The position numbers and the translations under genes were made by a program. A stretch of 64,000 nucleotides of DNA, from contig NC_084805.1 of assembly GCF_963583255.1 (NCBI RefSeq), forward strand, positions 9,974,827-10,038,826, written 5' to 3'. This document shows, in pieces, positions 21,095 to 31,975 of the stretch. Within the stretch, counting starts at the first letter, position 1. The number at the start of each line of letters is the position of its first letter. This DNA comes from Pyrus communis (taxonomy: Eukaryota; Streptophyta; Magnoliopsida; Rosales; Rosaceae). The notes beneath the pieces were generated by a model. That model was not told where the DNA came from. It did not search any database and was given only the letters and a program-made list of their open reading frames with translations.

Positions 21095-22096
21095 TCAAAC
21101 GGCATGGAATTGGTCCTTGAATGGAAGGTGATACTTGAAATGATCCGGTAATAGTTTAAATTCAAGATTGGGTGCCTGAATCATTAACAACAGATTAGTA
21201 ATAAAGAAAATTGAAATTCGGGGAGGCGGCTTACCTGTGTGCTCCGACATGAACTCAAGGATAAACACATCTTCTTTGAACATTGTAGGACCAGAAAATC
21301 CAACGTGTTTGGGAATTGTTGTCTCAAGTATATCCTTTTTAACAAATTCTTGATATTTCATACTTTGCACCTTTGGAAGGCCTTCCAAGATGTCTTTTTC
21401 ACCTTCTTCTTCCTTGGAAGTCATGAACCTGCAAGGAATAGAGATCTTTGTTGGAACGGGGTTAGAAATAATGAATTTTGGAACAACCTTACCCGAATTA
21501 GATGGCATAGGAGCAATAGGTGCCTCCGGCAAAGGTGTTTCCACTCTTGCCGTGGGTTGGGTGTATTCCTCTTCCTTGTGATTTGATTTTGATGGTTGAG
21601 GGTCCGTTCCAACCTCCTTGTCACTTGTCAACATGATAGCCTTGGTGGTTTCAAATTCTCCCTTCGGATTTGCAATGGTTGAACTAGGGAGTTCGCCTTG
21701 GTCGCAAATTTGTTCTACAAACTCCGCTATCTGCCCAATTTGCTTTTCCAAGTAGTCCAACCTTTTGTCTTGATTTTCCCTCTCTTTGTTTTGAAGTTGG
21801 ACTCCCTGCGTCAAAGTAGTAAGTAATTGAAAAATCTTATCACTATCACTTGAATTACCTACATCGCTTTGGGCAAGTTGTGGTGGCTGCATAGGCGTTG
21901 AATAGAACTCCTCATGTGGCGGCCAATATCCTCCTTGTTGAGCATGTTGAGGTTCCCACCACATAGAGTTTGAATGATCACTCCAATCCGAATTGTAAGT
22001 ATTGGAAAACCCATCATTCCTTGAAAATGTACCAACGCTTTGCATTTGGGACCTTTCCATGAGCTGTGACAAAAGAGAAGCATTATCTAGTGCCAT
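21095..22096 (-). CDS. gag: Gag-like protein of non-autonomous element F (intact ORF)
   Basis: 333 codons, start MALDNASLLSQLMERSQMQS, no internal stop. Region 35-80 is Trp/Tyr/Gln-rich (SMWWEPQHAQQGGYW). Residues about 100-125 (LQNKERENQDKRLDYLEKQI) are a short coiled coil, followed by GQIAEFVEQ and LPSSTIANPKGEFE, as in the C-terminal part of Athila/Tat Gag. After an IPCRFM segment and EEEGEKDILEGLPKVQ the frame ends with a scrap of the pre-RT region (NLEFKLLPDHFKY). No CCHC knuckle, protease, RT or integrase. The reading frame has outlived pol, so it may act in packaging or merely be young. Pol would have to come from an autonomous relative. Confidence 0.75.
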   Translation of the reverse strand: MALDNASLLSQLMERSQMQSVGTFSRNDGFSNTYNSDWSDHSNSMWWEPQHAQQGGYWPPHEEFYSTPMQPPQLAQSDVGNSSDSDKIFQLLTTLTQGVQLQNKERENQDKRLDYLEKQIGQIAEFVEQICDQGELPSSTIANPKGEFETTKAIMLTSDKEVGTDPQPSKSNHKEEEYTQPTARVETPLPEAPIAPMPSNSGKVVPKFIISNPVPTKISIPCRFMTSKEEEGEKDILEGLPKVQSMKYQEFVKKDILETTIPKHVGFSGPTMFKEDVFILEFMSEHTGKPPPRISIFFITNLLLMIQAPNLEFKLLPDHFKYHLPFKDQFHAV

Positions 22097-22233
22097 GTTG
22101 TGCTTCTCTAGTACTTAAAATCGACAAACAAAATACAAATCAAAAACTAAAACTGAAATACATAACAGAAACTAAAACTAAAACTAATAAGAAAACGAAA
22201 ATAACAATCCAAAGGATTAGCAAAGTTGCTAAT

Positions 22234-22250
22234 CCCCGGCAACGGCGCCA
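22234..22250 (-). other. Primer-binding site, tRNA-Asp (element F)
   Basis: The minus strand reads TGGCGCCGTTGCCGGGG, a perfect match to the tRNA-Asp 3' end including CCA. It lies 5 bp inside the LTR end at 22256. Confidence 0.93.
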
Positions 22251-22255
22251 AAATT

Positions 22256-24471
22256 TGATGCGTGATTTATACGCACACAAATTAAACCCTCTTTTCGTCA
22301 AATTGTAGTATATGTATAAGTAGGGATCGTTCTAGACCGGGGATTAGGAGGGATTGTTAACCACTTGGATTTGACTCAAAAACGTAAAATAACAATATGA
22401 AACACTATACTAGACTCAAAGAATGCAAAACTAAACTTTAAAACACTAAAACAAACGAAAAGACTCAAACATCACCCAAAACACTCAAAACTGCCTTAAA
22501 ATCACTTTCTGGGCAGTTTTGAGCACTTTGGTGAATTTGGACGAATTTATGTAACAAATTTAATCAAAACACTTAGAAACATAAACTAAGACACTTTCTA
22601 ACTAAATTGGACAATAAAGTAAAGGGGGATTTAGATTTATACGAAAATTGAAATAACAAAACAAGTTAATAAACTAAACAGATTGTAAAACGAATTTGAT
22701 GGAATGGAATGAATGGATGATAGAATGGCTAAGGGGTTCATCTCCATACATGTTATACTTGCATAATAAACGATTTCCAATTGCATTTCAACAAATCATT
22801 AATTCTCAACACCCCAAGTTAACCGTGATGCACTAATTAACCTTCAAATCTTCCTAACGTTATTGAATTGGATGATTCCATACGACAACCCAAAACATTC
22901 CCCACTAGTCCCCTACATGATTGCATAATAGAGATACAAGCAAGAATCATTACGCTCTATGAAAATTATAAGTGTTGACGGGGCATTCGTTACTATGATT
23001 GCATGAAACTTATGCCAAGAATTCGTTTAACGCGATTGTTTATAAGCAACCTCCACTACTTGTGAATATAAGTTCGTAACTATTAGGTGAAACTCACTTA
23101 TATTCTAGCGTCATATTCATGCATGAAAATTAAGTGTGCACTCTCAATAAACATACATAAATAAGTTATCAATCAAACAGTTAAACGAATTGAATCCACA
23201 ACTTATGAAATGCAATTAGAAGTAATCAAATCAAAATGCAAGCATAAACATATATTTCGAATTCCCCCCTAGCCAAGGGGGGTTTAGTTGAATTTAAACA
23301 TTGGAATCAAAGAAACACCTAAACATTCCAACAACTCAAACTTGAATTGTATGAACGTTTAGGCCCTCTTCTCTTCCATTCCTCATTCGTACAAAACAAA
23401 GAGTATTGAAATTAAACATTGAAATCAAAGAAACACCTAAACATTCCAACAACTCAAACTTGAATTGTATGAACGTTTAGGCCCTCTTATCTTCCTCTTC
23501 GTTGTAGCACAAGGTCTAAGGATAGTTTGATGGTGTGAATGGTTTGGGGAGTGGTTGGAGTGGCTGCAATGGAGGAGAAAAGTGTTTTGGTGGCTGCTGC
23601 AAGGGTGTGGAGAGGTTTTGACGAATTTCTGGAATATGGAAGAGTGTATATGAGAATGAATGCAATGGATGCTTATTTATAGGTGAAATGGGGGGAACAT
23701 TACAGCTAGGAAGGAATGTGGCTGCATGTTTGAATGATTAAAGGATGCATGTGGGTTGGAATTGCATGTGCAATGAATATGTGGCTGCATGTGCAAGGGG
23801 ACAATCTGAAAATGCATGTGAAAGCATGTGTTGGCTGCAATGATGAAATGGATGGGAGTGCATGTGGCTTAATTAATTAAAGGGAGTGCATGTGCAATGT
23901 TTTAAAGTATGGAATGCATGTGAATATGATGGAAATCTGATTTGATTTATGGAAGATGCATGTGGATTAAAGGTAAAGTGGAATGACAATGGGTGCATGT
24001 GGATGAATGTGCATGTGCAAGGTTGTTGTTGTGATAAGTGATAAGTGTATGGTTATGATAAGTGAATGATATGATAAGTGAATGATACGATAAGTGGTGA
24101 ATAATAAGTGGTGAATGATATATAATGATATGTGCGAGTGTGGCTGAAATGAAGGAGTGGAATGTTGGAATGTTATGCACGACTAAGGATATAGGAAAGG
24201 TTTAAATGTCCTAAAACTAAAGGGAACAAGGTTGCAACACTTTGGTCTTCAATTAGGTCTTCAATTTCGTCCAACACTTTGGCTCCAAGCATAAGCTATC
24301 CATCCTTAGCCCAAAAGTGCTCCAAAAGTCTCCAAAATGCATCTTTTTGCTCCTTTAGCCCTTTGGACCTACAAACACACGAAAATAGCTTAAAGTACTA
24401 AAATAACTAAAGAAACATAACGTAAATGCACGAGAACAAGCCATTTAAGTTGCATGAATATGCTCCTATCA
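22256..24471 (-). mobile_element. Family N LTR, 5' LTR of element F
   Basis: TGATGCG at 22256 to CTATCA at 24471, 2216 bp, with the primer site on its left, so F is minus-oriented. Right flank GGACC (24472-24476) belongs to element G; the intact sister sequence at 51568 reads GGACCACTTCTGC. The partner LTR is left of the window. Contains the C/G hairpin near 23266-23282, the duplicated block (23300-23490), a TATA box (about 23673) and a TGCATGTG array (23720-24020). Confidence 0.93.
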
Positions 24472-24753
24472 GGACCACTTCTGCAAAGGGGAGCGAGTAA
24501 GGCAAGTGAAAATGATACATTGAAGCATGTGGAGACAAACATAGGCTGAGTTATCCTCCAACCCTTTTCAATACGAATTGGAAAGATTGAACAAAGAAAC
24601 AGACCAAAGGGGTAAGCTCAGACCTTCGGGGAAGACCAAAAGAATCCTCCAGCCCAGTAGCACAAAGGAAAATCAACAAGTGGAGGAGACCAAAAGAATC
24701 ATCCAGCCCAGTTCAAGAGTAAGCCTGTGGAATCACAAAGATCAAAGCCTCAA
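24472..24753 (+). mobile_element. Internal segment of element G (plus)
   Basis: Collinear with 51568-51837 of element P. Holds a decayed reading frame (24578 on) with ELERLNKETD and two ETKRI repeats, the counterpart of the minus-strand ORF at 4943-5182. Interrupted at 24753 by the Tekay element and resumed at 34268 with the duplicated CTCAA. Confidence 0.85.
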
Positions 24754-27045
24754 TGTAACATCCCGTCCCGAAACTAACGAGACGTACATTTAAAATGACA
24801 ATTTTACCCCCTAGTTCGTTATTTTACGGGTAGTTTTGTGAAGTGTGGTGTTGTAGGACCACACACACACTCACACATCACCCTCACTTTCCCGGGATTC
24901 CCTCCCTCATTCCCTCACTCTGTCTCTTCTCTCTTTTCTCTTCTCTCTTTTCTCTCTCTCTCTCTTCCTCCCCGAGCCATTTTCTTCTTCTTCTTCATAC
25001 AAACACACGGACCATATATACAACCCAACTCAAACCTGCACCAATCAAGAAACTAAGACCACCATCGTGTTCGTGGAGCTGATAGGAGTTCAAAGGTGCC
25101 ATTTTCAGGTAAGGAAAACACCATTTTCACGTCGATATCACGAGGTCCGATTTGAACACTGTTCATGCAAACCTAAACTAGCTTGTTTTTGGAATTTCTA
25201 AGCTTGTAGTTGTGCTTGTGAGGTCCCAAGGAGCCTCGGAGTAGTTCGTTGGGTGAATTTGGACGTCGGGAAGGCTAGGTTCGAAGTTGGCCGAACTTTG
25301 AAGTCGTGGACAGGTATGATCTAGCAACTTTTAGGCCTTAAAACTAGTCTAACGTGATTCTACTAGTCCTAAGCTTCATTTTGGTATAAAGAACGTGAAA
25401 AATGGTTGAAAAACGAAGGAGAAAACAGAGTTAGAATTATACCCAGTTTTCCGGCGCCGTCGCCGGCGCCGGCGTCTCGCCGGAGAAGAAAGGAGAATAT
25501 TCCGTTAAGTCTAACGGAATATTCCTAACGGCAGTGACAGAATCCGGTTAGATTTGACGGAATATTCCGTCAGTTAACGGAATATTCCTGACGGCGTCAA
25601 CTGACGCCGTCAGTGTGCAGTGCACGTGGGCCGCGCGTGGGGGCGCGTAGGGCCGTGCCTGTGGCGGCGCGTGGGGGCGCGTGCGTGGTCCAAAAATTTT
25701 TCTAAAAATATAGGCGTGATCCTGAGGTTGTGTAGGTCACGTTGGTATATTCATATGTCCAATTTGAGCAATGTATGAGAAGTTATTACGAGAAGTTGCT
25801 TAGGTGCTTTTAAATTAATGTTTTCGTAACTTTGTCGCGTATAGGTGATTCGTTTTCCGAGGACGAGCGTACGCACTCGAGGCAGGGGGGCTACGACCCT
25901 TCTAATTATCAGTGAGTGGGCTTTTGTTTTCCGTATATACCTATATACCTCTAAATTCCCAGAAATAGAATAGAAAAGGTTATATGTTTTATGCCATGCA
26001 TCATTTGAATATTGTTTACGTATCATCACGTGCATTGGTAATTGGCATACATATATATAAATGTGTATTTGGTGCTGTGGACGCACAGGTAAGTGCCAGG
26101 TAAGCGGTATTCATGTGGTTATGCATTCCTGTTTATTATGCAATCGTAGTTTGAGATGCTTAGAGAGCTCATAATCTGCACCCCCGGTGTTAGTGCTCCC
26201 GCCCAGAGAGGGGCAGAGTCCTTCACGTGTATGTTCACCAGCACCACACGCTCGCCTTGGATCCAAGTTAGGTGCAAGCCTTGTCGTGCAGACCACATTA
26301 GGTGGTTCCGACTCGTAGGTGACCCGCGATTATTCGCATAGTCTTCACGTGATCGTAGCACTAGAGCGTATATATATTACACCCAGTCTTGTCGTACAAA
26401 CCACGTTAGGTGGCTCCGACTTGTGTGCAGATTCAGATGTTGAATTGAGATTGGAGCTCTATAGGCAGCGGTACATGTCACGTTAGGTGACTCCCGGCTG
26501 TCAGATTATATATTATTGATGTGAATTACGCTTGAGCATTTACATTTGATTATGATATTCTGTTGTAGTACATTCTCAAGCATGAATGGCATATGGTGAA
26601 GCATGATTGACATATCTATACATACGTATATATGTTCATTTTCTGGGAAGTATACAGGTTTTACGGCGAGGGGTTAGAATGTGTTTTGCTAAAGAGTTTT
26701 CAAAGAACTTTGTTTTTGCCCACTCACGCTTTTGTTTTTGCGCCCCTCCAGGTTCTAGTGGTCTAGAAGGTTCGGTGGTTTATCCCAGAGGGCGTCCCGG
26801 CAATTTCTGACAGACATTCACCATTGTAGGGTCACCTTCGGGTGTATATATATGTCGTATCTTTCCTTTTGGACTGTTGTAGACTTGCTCTGAATTGTGT
26901 CTCACATACACTAGTACTTTGTATGTTATTAGGTTTTAATTATTCGTACTTTTATATTACTATCTTAATAGCTTCCGCACGCGCACATGGTTACGTCACC
27001 TTTGCGTGACGGCCAGCACGCCCTGATCTCGGTCGGGGTGTGTCA
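24754..27045 (+). repeat. 5' LTR of Tekay element
   Basis: Starts TGTAACATCCCGTCCCG, ends GGTGTGTCA. Notable sections: CT-rich tract (24898-24975); a GC-rich CCGGCGCCGTCGCCGGCG section (about 25450); four GAATATTCC palindromes (25490-25590) and a 12-bp-arm palindrome (25588-25613); three related ACRTTAGGTGRY blocks (26280-26500). Short ORFs in it have no family resemblance and occur identically in the other LTR. The promoter should lie here, but I cannot place a TATA box with confidence. Confidence 0.96.
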
Positions 27046-27048
27046 GCT

Positions 27049-27060
27049 TGGTATCAGAGC
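27049..27060 (+). other. Primer-binding site, initiator tRNA-Met
   Basis: TGGTATCAGAGC, complementary to the 3' end of plant initiator tRNA-Met, 3 bp after the LTR. It is the usual primer of chromoviruses. Confidence 0.95.
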
Positions 27061-27122
27061 CTAGGTTTGGCAGTCCTGTGTCTTTGTGAGTATTCTAATA
27101 GTTGGTGTCTTCTGTCAGAATC

Positions 27123-30100
27123 ATGCCGCCTCGTCGGGAACCACGTCGCTCAGATGAGTCTAGTTTCCCTGATCTTACTCAGTTGGGGGAAGTGATTGCC
27201 ACAGCCCTTCAAACAGTGATGCGCCCTCCCCAGAGGACTCCTCTGGAGACTATGTATAACTTGAAGTTGGATAAGTTTAAAGGTAACGAGGGTCACGAAG
27301 GCGCAGAACGTTGGTTGGAACACCTAGAGAAGACTTTCCGGGTGTTACATAACCAGGGGAACCTTCCAATGGAAAGGTGGGTTGAGACAACCTCTTGGTT
27401 TCTGGAGATGGAGTCTGCAGCTTGGTGGGAACAAGAACTTCGTAGGTTGACTCCAGCTCAGAGGACCGATTGGAATGTTTTCAAGGACGTGTTTCAAAGG
27501 AGATTTGTACCCCCTGAGTATATCGACCGTAAGAAACAGGAATTCACTGAATTGAAACAGCGAAAGATGACGGCTAACGAGTACTATCGTAAGTTCACTG
27601 ATTTGTCTCGTTACTATCCTGATGTCGCTGGTAATCCGGCGGAGATGCTTCGTCGTTTTCGCTTGGGCACTAGGAAGAAATGGCGTTCTATGGCCACTAC
27701 TACTCACTGCGAGTCCTACCAGGAGTTCTATGAGATATTGTTGAGGGTAGAGGACTCAGAGAATATGTCGAGCGACAGTGATGAAAAGAAAGATGACAAA
27801 GGGAAAAGTCAAGTGTCGCTTGGGCCTCGCCAAACTCAGAACTTCAAAAGGGGTGGTGCCAGTTCGAGTTCGTCTAGTGGTGGTTTCAGTGCCTCTGGAC
27901 AAGGACGTGGAGGTAGGTTTTATGGAGGTGCTCGAGGCCAGAGACAAGGTGATGGTGGTCGAAACCGAGTTCCATTTTGCCGTAGATGTAATAACCGACA
28001 TTTCGGCGAATGCAGGCGTGGCAGCGGTGTTTGTTTCACTTGTGGACAGATGGGACATATAGCTGTGAATTGTCCCCAGGGTCAGCAGCAGAAGCCGCAG
28101 CAGACCTTTATGCCGCCACCTGCACCGATTCGGCAAATCCAAGGTCCGAGTACTTATGGGCAAGCAGGTAGAGGTGGTGCCTATCACTATCAAGGTGATG
28201 TTGTTCCCTATGCTCCAGGACCGTATCAGTACCCCCAGGACCCGTATTCACAAGGTGGTTATCCCCCGTATCCCAACAACTACATGCCGTATCCTCCAGC
28301 TCCGGTAGGTGGTTCTCAGTGGTACCAAGGAGGACAGTATCAACAGGGTGAGAATGCTACTAGTAGTGCAGGGTCTTCGAGACAGATGGGTCAGCCCAGT
28401 CAGGGGCGTGGAGCTCAAGGTCGCGGTGTTCAAGCGAGCAGAGGTCGCGGCGGACGACAGCAGGGCCAGGGGCGTATTCACAATATTTCCCTGCAGGATG
28501 CTCAGAACAACCCGGACTTGATAATGGGTACGTTAAACATTCTTGGTTATTTTGCTAGAGTCTTAATTGATTGTGGAGCTACACATTCCGTTATTTCTCA
28601 TACATTTGCTCAAGTAACGCAACCTTGCCCCACACCTCTAGGGTACGATTTAGAGTTCGCTATGCCTAGAGGAGAGAGATGTGTTGTAGATTGTGTGTAC
28701 CCAGGATGTCCAGTGATAGTAGAGGGTGTAGTTATGCCCGCGGATCTTATTCCGTTAGATATTGTCGATTTTGATGTGATTTTGGGCAATGATTGGTTGC
28801 ACTTCTATCGTGCCAACATTGATTGTTACGGGAAAGTAGTTACGTTTCACCGTCCTGGATTACCTGAGGTTACTTTTGTGGGTGAGCAGAGTGGAGTAAG
28901 ACATGGTGTTATTTCGGCTTTGCGAGCAAAGAAGTTGTTGTCTAAAGGTTGTCAGGGGTATCTAGCTCATGTGGTGCTAGAGGAGGCCGTTCCTAGCAGA
29001 ATTGAGGATGTGAGAGTGGTTAGACACTTCCCTGATGTTTTTCCTGAAGATTTACCTGGTTTACCCCCAGATCGAGACGTGGAGTTCAATGTTGAATTGC
29101 TTCCAGGTACTAATCCTATTTCTTTAACTCCTTATCGTATGGCTCCTGCTGAGTTAAGGGAATTGAAAGTTCAGTTACAGGAATTAGTGGATAAAGGATT
29201 CATTCAGCCTAGTACTTCACCTTGGGGCGCTCCAGTGTTGTTTGTGAAAAAGAAAGATGGGACTTTGAGGCTGTGTATCGACTACAGACAATTGAATCGG
29301 GTGACGATTAAAAACCGTTATCCATTGCCTCGTATCGATGATTTGTTTGATCAGCTGAGAGGTGCTTGTGTATTTTCTAAGATAGACTTGAGGTCTGGGT
29401 ACTATCAGCTGAAGATTAGTAGGGATGATGTTCCTAAGACGGCGTTCAGGACTCGTTATGGTCATTACGAGTTTTTGGTTATGCCGTTTGGGTTGACGAA
29501 TGCACCAGCAGCTTTTATGGATTTAATGAACCGGGTATTTCAGCCTTACCTGGATAGATTTGTTATTGTCTTCATTGATGATATTCTGGTGTATTCTACG
29601 TCCAAAGCAGAGCATGTTAGACATCTTACTTTGGTGTTGAAGAGGTTGAGGGAACACCAATTGTATGCTAAGTTTAGCAAGTGTCAATTCTGGTTAGATC
29701 AAGTCGCGTTTTTGGGGCACATCATTTCTGCTCAAGGTATTCTTGTTGATCCTCAGAAGGTTGCAGCTGTGGAGAGTTGGGAGCAACCACGAACCGTCAC
29801 TGAGGTGAGAAGTTTCATTGGTTTGGCGGGATATTATCGGAGATTCGTTAAGGATTTTTCGGTGATTGCCTTGCCACTGACGAGGTTAACAAGGAAAGAT
29901 GTTAAGTTTGAGTGGAATGATAAGTGTGAGCAGAGTTTCCAGCAGTTGAAGCATTGTCTTACTAATGCACCTGTTTTGGCACTCCCGGACGATAGTGGTG
30001 ATTTCGAGGTTTATAGTGATGCTTCCTTGAATGGTCTGGGATGTGTATTGATGCAGCATGGTAGGGTGATTGCTTATGCTTCGCGGCAGTTGAAAACCCA

Positions 30101-31916
30101 TGAGATGAATTACCCTACACATGATTTGGAGTTGGCTGCTATCATCTTTGCGTTGAAGTTGTGGAGACATTATCTTTACGGAGAGAAGTGTAGGATCTTC
30201 ACAGATCACAAGAGTCTTCAGTATCTCTTCACCCAGAAGGAACTTAATCTTCGTCAAAGGAGGTGGTTAGAGTTGCTCAGCGATTACGATTGCACGATTG
30301 ATTATCACCCAGGTCGTGCGAACGTAGTAGCCGATGCACTTAGCAGAAAGTCACATGGCCGTATCAATGCGTTGTACGCTAGTCGTATTCCTCTTTTGGT
30401 TGACTTGCGTGCTACAGGAGTAAGGTTAGAAGCAGAAGATCGAGAAGTGGCATTGCTTGCTAATTTTCAAGTTAGGCCAATCTTGGTTGATCGGGTGCTT
30501 GAAGCTCAGGTAGCTGATGAACAGATTCAAGAACTAATTCGAGCTCGAGATCAAGGAAGGAGGCGAGATCTCAGAGTTCGTGATTCTGATGGCATGTTGA
30601 TGTTAGAGGGTAGAATGTTCGTGCCTAGTAATGAGGAATTGAAGAAGGAAATTCTCGATGAAGCACATATCTCAGCTTACGCCATGCACCCAGGGGCAAC
30701 TAAAATGTACCATACCATTCGACCATTTTACTATTGGCCGGGTATAAAAAGGGAGATAGCTGAGCATGTGAGCAGTTGTGCTGTTTGTCAGCAGGTTAAA
30801 GCAGAAAGAAAGAAGCCGTTTGGATTGTTACAGCCGCTTCCCGTTCCAGAGTGGAAGTGGGAAAATATCACTATGGATTTTGTGTACAAGTTGCCGCGTA
30901 CACATAATGGCTTTGATGGCATTTGGGTGATCGTTGATCGGCTCACTAAGTCGGCGCATTTCATTCCAGTGAGAGAGAAGTACTCTTTGAGCCGGTTAGC
31001 AGAATTGTTTATCTCAAAGGTTGTGAAGTACCATGGTGTCCCTGTAAGTATTGTCTCGGATCGTGATCCACGATTCACATCGAAGTTTTGGGTAGCTTTT
31101 CAAGAAGCTTTGGGTACGAGACTACTTTACAGTACGGCATATCATCCACAGACGGACGGACAGTCTGAGAGAACTATTCAGACATTGGAAGATATGTTGC
31201 GAGCATCAGTGTTACAGTTCAGTGATGCTTGGCACCAGCGGTTAGATTTGATGGAATTTGCTTATAACAACAGTTTCCATTCGAGCATTGGCATGGCGCC
31301 ATTTGAAGCTTTGTATGGTAGATCTTGTCGCACTCCGTTATGTTGGTCGGAGGTTGGCGAAAGAGTTTTAGTAGGTCCGGAGATTGTCGAGGAGACTACT
31401 CAAAATGTTCAGGTAATTAGGTCTAACCTGAAAGCAGCTCAAGACAGGCAGAAAAGTTTAGCAGATCGGCATGCTACGGACAGAACGTATGAGGTCGGAG
31501 ATTGGGTATTTCTGAAGCTTTCACCATGGAGAGGTGTTGTGCGGTTTGGAAAGAAGGGGAAGTTGAGTCCCAGGTATATCGGACCGTACCTAGTCACAGA
31601 AAGAGTTGGTGAGGTAGCTTACAGGTTAGAGTTGCCTCCGGAGTTGGCTAAAGTGCATAACGTTTTTCACGTGTCTATGCTCCGACACTATGTTGCCGAT
31701 CCATTGCATGTGATCCCTCCTCAATCGTTAGAGATAAATCCAGATTTGACGTACGATGAGGAACCGTTAACGATCTTAGATTGGAAAGAGAAGGTTCTGA
31801 GGAACAAAACGGTGAATTTGGTGAAAGTTTTGTGGAGGAATCACTCAATTGAAGAAGCGACTTGGGAGATAGAAAATAGGATGAGGGATTTGTATCCTAG
31901 ATTATTCTTTGACTAA
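27123..31916 (+). CDS. gag-pol: Gag-Pol polyprotein with chromodomain
   Basis: 1597 codons from the ATG at 27123 ([12 protein letters not shown]) to TAA. The upstream in-frame TTG at 27102 is an unlikely start. Gag domain about 95-195 ([22 protein letters not shown]); a first Cys/His cluster C286, C289, H293, C297; zinc knuckle C304-x2-C307-x4-H312-x4-C317. Protease D483 in IDCGA, where Cys replaces the more usual Ser or Thr. RT with D720 region (LCIDYRQLN), D755 ([11 protein letters not shown]) and D819-D820 (FIDDILVYS). RNase H from D966 (VYSDAS). Integrase with an H...H...C-x2-C domain, then D1252, D1313 and E1349 with exact D-x35-E spacing. The C-terminal 56 residues form a chromodomain ([16 protein letters not shown]), expected to bias integration to heterochromatin. 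No stop or frameshift; probably competent. Confidence 0.97.
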   Translation: MPPRREPRRSDESSFPDLTQLGEVIATALQTVMRPPQRTPLETMYNLKLDKFKGNEGHEGAERWLEHLEKTFRVLHNQGNLPMERWVETTSWFLEMESAAWWEQELRRLTPAQRTDWNVFKDVFQRRFVPPEYIDRKKQEFTELKQRKMTANEYYRKFTDLSRYYPDVAGNPAEMLRRFRLGTRKKWRSMATTTHCESYQEFYEILLRVEDSENMSSDSDEKKDDKGKSQVSLGPRQTQNFKRGGASSSSSSGGFSASGQGRGGRFYGGARGQRQGDGGRNRVPFCRRCNNRHFGECRRGSGVCFTCGQMGHIAVNCPQGQQQKPQQTFMPPPAPIRQIQGPSTYGQAGRGGAYHYQGDVVPYAPGPYQYPQDPYSQGGYPPYPNNYMPYPPAPVGGSQWYQGGQYQQGENATSSAGSSRQMGQPSQGRGAQGRGVQASRGRGGRQQGQGRIHNISLQDAQNNPDLIMGTLNILGYFARVLIDCGATHSVISHTFAQVTQPCPTPLGYDLEFAMPRGERCVVDCVYPGCPVIVEGVVMPADLIPLDIVDFDVILGNDWLHFYRANIDCYGKVVTFHRPGLPEVTFVGEQSGVRHGVISALRAKKLLSKGCQGYLAHVVLEEAVPSRIEDVRVVRHFPDVFPEDLPGLPPDRDVEFNVELLPGTNPISLTPYRMAPAELRELKVQLQELVDKGFIQPSTSPWGAPVLFVKKKDGTLRLCIDYRQLNRVTIKNRYPLPRIDDLFDQLRGACVFSKIDLRSGYYQLKISRDDVPKTAFRTRYGHYEFLVMPFGLTNAPAAFMDLMNRVFQPYLDRFVIVFIDDILVYSTSKAEHVRHLTLVLKRLREHQLYAKFSKCQFWLDQVAFLGHIISAQGILVDPQKVAAVESWEQPRTVTEVRSFIGLAGYYRRFVKDFSVIALPLTRLTRKDVKFEWNDKCEQSFQQLKHCLTNAPVLALPDDSGDFEVYSDASLNGLGCVLMQHGRVIAYASRQLKTHEMNYPTHDLELAAIIFALKLWRHYLYGEKCRIFTDHKSLQYLFTQKELNLRQRRWLELLSDYDCTIDYHPGRANVVADALSRKSHGRINALYASRIPLLVDLRATGVRLEAEDREVALLANFQVRPILVDRVLEAQVADEQIQELIRARDQGRRRDLRVRDSDGMLMLEGRMFVPSNEELKKEILDEAHISAYAMHPGATKMYHTIRPFYYWPGIKREIAEHVSSCAVCQQVKAERKKPFGLLQPLPVPEWKWENITMDFVYKLPRTHNGFDGIWVIVDRLTKSAHFIPVREKYSLSRLAELFISKVVKYHGVPVSIVSDRDPRFTSKFWVAFQEALGTRLLYSTAYHPQTDGQSERTIQTLEDMLRASVLQFSDAWHQRLDLMEFAYNNSFHSSIGMAPFEALYGRSCRTPLCWSEVGERVLVGPEIVEETTQNVQVIRSNLKAAQDRQKSLADRHATDRTYEVGDWVFLKLSPWRGVVRFGKKGKLSPRYIGPYLVTERVGEVAYRLELPPELAKVHNVFHVSMLRHYVADPLHVIPPQSLEINPDLTYDEEPLTILDWKEKVLRNKTVNLVKVLWRNHSIEEATWEIENRMRDLYPRLFFD

Positions 31917-31962
31917 TAGGGGTGTATTTTGGTTGTTTTGAATTTCGGGACGAAATTCTATT

Positions 31963-31975
31963 AAGGAGGGTAGGT
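31963..31975 (+). other. Polypurine tract of Tekay element
   Basis: AAGGAGGGTAGGT immediately before the 3' LTR (31976). It is preceded by TTTCGGGACGAAATTCTATT, a conserved string in this clade. Primes plus-strand synthesis. Confidence 0.88.

Noticed and set aside
22234..22250. tRNA-Asp-like 3' ends next to LTRs
   Set aside because: Only 17 bases match and they sit exactly at the primer-binding position; there is no tRNA body, so these are primer sites and not tRNA genes.
24838..26810. Short ORFs inside the Tekay LTRs, for example 24838-25082 and 25751-26361
   Set aside because: Identical in both LTRs because the LTRs are identical; CT-rich or random composition, no family resemblance.
27102..27122. 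Upstream extension of Gag-Pol from 27102
   Set aside because: Begins with TTG, not ATG; the first ATG at 27123 gives the usual MPPRR-type N-terminus.
27345..31078. Antisense ORFs inside gag-pol (for example 27756-28193, 29886-30257)
   Set aside because: Shadows of the conserved Gag-Pol frame; no start context or domain.
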